A DNA stretch of 5,353 nucleotides from JALOAF01 sp035446765 (GTDB lineage: Bacteria; Patescibacteriota; Gracilibacteria; Absconditabacterales; Absconditicoccaceae): positions 1 through 5,353 of the forward strand of contig DAOTFU010000041.1 in assembly GCA_035446765.1 (NCBI GenBank). Reading direction: 5' to 3'. The position numbers and the translations under genes were made by a program. Shown one piece after another: positions 5,082-5,353 of this stretch (its first letter is position 1; each line of letters begins with the position of its first letter). Under the pieces are notes generated by a model. It did not search any database, was not told where the DNA came from, and saw only the letters and a list, made by a program, of their open reading frames with translations.

Positions 5082-5353
5082 TTAATTTCTTTTTAATGAT
5101 TCTTTTGTAGTCTTAGTAATTCTTGATAATATTTTTATGATCTCTTCAATGTCTTTTAATAATTCAACAATCATATACTGATTTCAGATATCACTATCTT
5201 TGAATAGCTTTAATCGATATCTTGTTTCATTTGCTTCTTTGTAAGATATCCACATTTTAGATAAAAAATCTTTTTTACTTTGTGCATTATCTCATTCAGT
5301 TACATTAGCACCAATGCTTGTTCAAGATCTTAGTATCTGATTATAAAGGCTTT
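5082..5353 (-). CDS. Four-helix-bundle protein, S23/IVS family, C-terminal part
   Basis: The gene runs in from the right edge; 89 codons are visible, ending at TAA 5084-5082. The family's usual length is about 115-125 residues, so roughly the first helix is missing. The diagnostic block NQILRSGTSIGANVTEG is followed by a helix with KKDFLSKMWISYKEANETRYRLKLF and a last helix EELLKDIEEIIKIL-like, matching the 23S rRNA intervening-sequence protein (S23) fold. Members are pentameric four-helix bundles that bind nucleic acid. Some are Avd accessory proteins of diversity-generating retroelements, others are encoded in rRNA insertions, and most are orphan genes of unknown role. Three TGA codons encode Gly, two of them in the conserved RSG and TEG positions. 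Being upstream of tRNA-Glu in the same orientation, it could share a transcript with the tRNA array. Nothing visible in the window decides which S23 subgroup it belongs to. Confidence 0.87.

Overview
The window reads as a gene-dense, AT-rich stretch of a candidate phyla radiation bacterium that translates UGA as glycine (genetic code 25), i.e. Absconditabacteria (SR1) or Gracilibacteria (BD1-5/GN02). The evidence is internal. Five coding regions (rlmN, mraY, an O-antigen ligase-like gene, a 210-residue unknown and a four-helix-bundle gene) are open end to end only if TGA is sense. Their roughly 54 in-frame TGA codons fall where the recognisable families carry glycine (e.g. the G of TMGG and FMGDSG in MraY, and of RSG and TEG in the four-helix-bundle protein). 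TAA is the only stop codon used in all seven coding regions.

Layout. Positions 1-347 (+): C-terminal part of the 23S rRNA methyltransferase RlmN, followed by a strong, probably bidirectional terminator shared with the convergent gene 395-652 (-), a small two-helix membrane protein. A 200-base AT-rich intergenic region (653-852) carries two hairpins and a likely mraY promoter. Positions 853-1920 (+): mraY (lipid I synthesis). 1999-3360 (+): a polytopic O-antigen ligase/polymerase-like (Wzy_C) protein. These two form a probable envelope-polysaccharide operon, both acting on undecaprenyl-linked sugars at the membrane. 3434-4066 (+): an unrecognised 210-residue soluble protein behind a perfect TTGACA-N17-TATAAT promoter. 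4212-4448 (+): an unrecognised 78-residue protein with its own consensus promoter and terminator, and no TGA codons.

Positions 4534-5038 (-) hold four tRNA genes, transcribed in the order Glu(UUC), Val(UAC), CAU (Ile2 or Met), Gly(UCC), and ending in a terminator. At the right edge, 5082-5353 (-) is the C-terminal part of an S23/IVS-type four-helix-bundle protein lying just upstream of the tRNAs.

Most notable beyond the recoding: a 38-bp perfect direct repeat, made of the encoded CCA end of tRNA-Gly plus its terminator, brackets the small 4212-4448 gene like a duplication or att-type boundary; MraY has HHL where most homologues have HHH; the tRNA spacers are built from short reiterated words; and no start codon is preceded by a recognisable Shine-Dalgarno sequence. 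No CRISPR array, insertion sequence or replication origin is visible.
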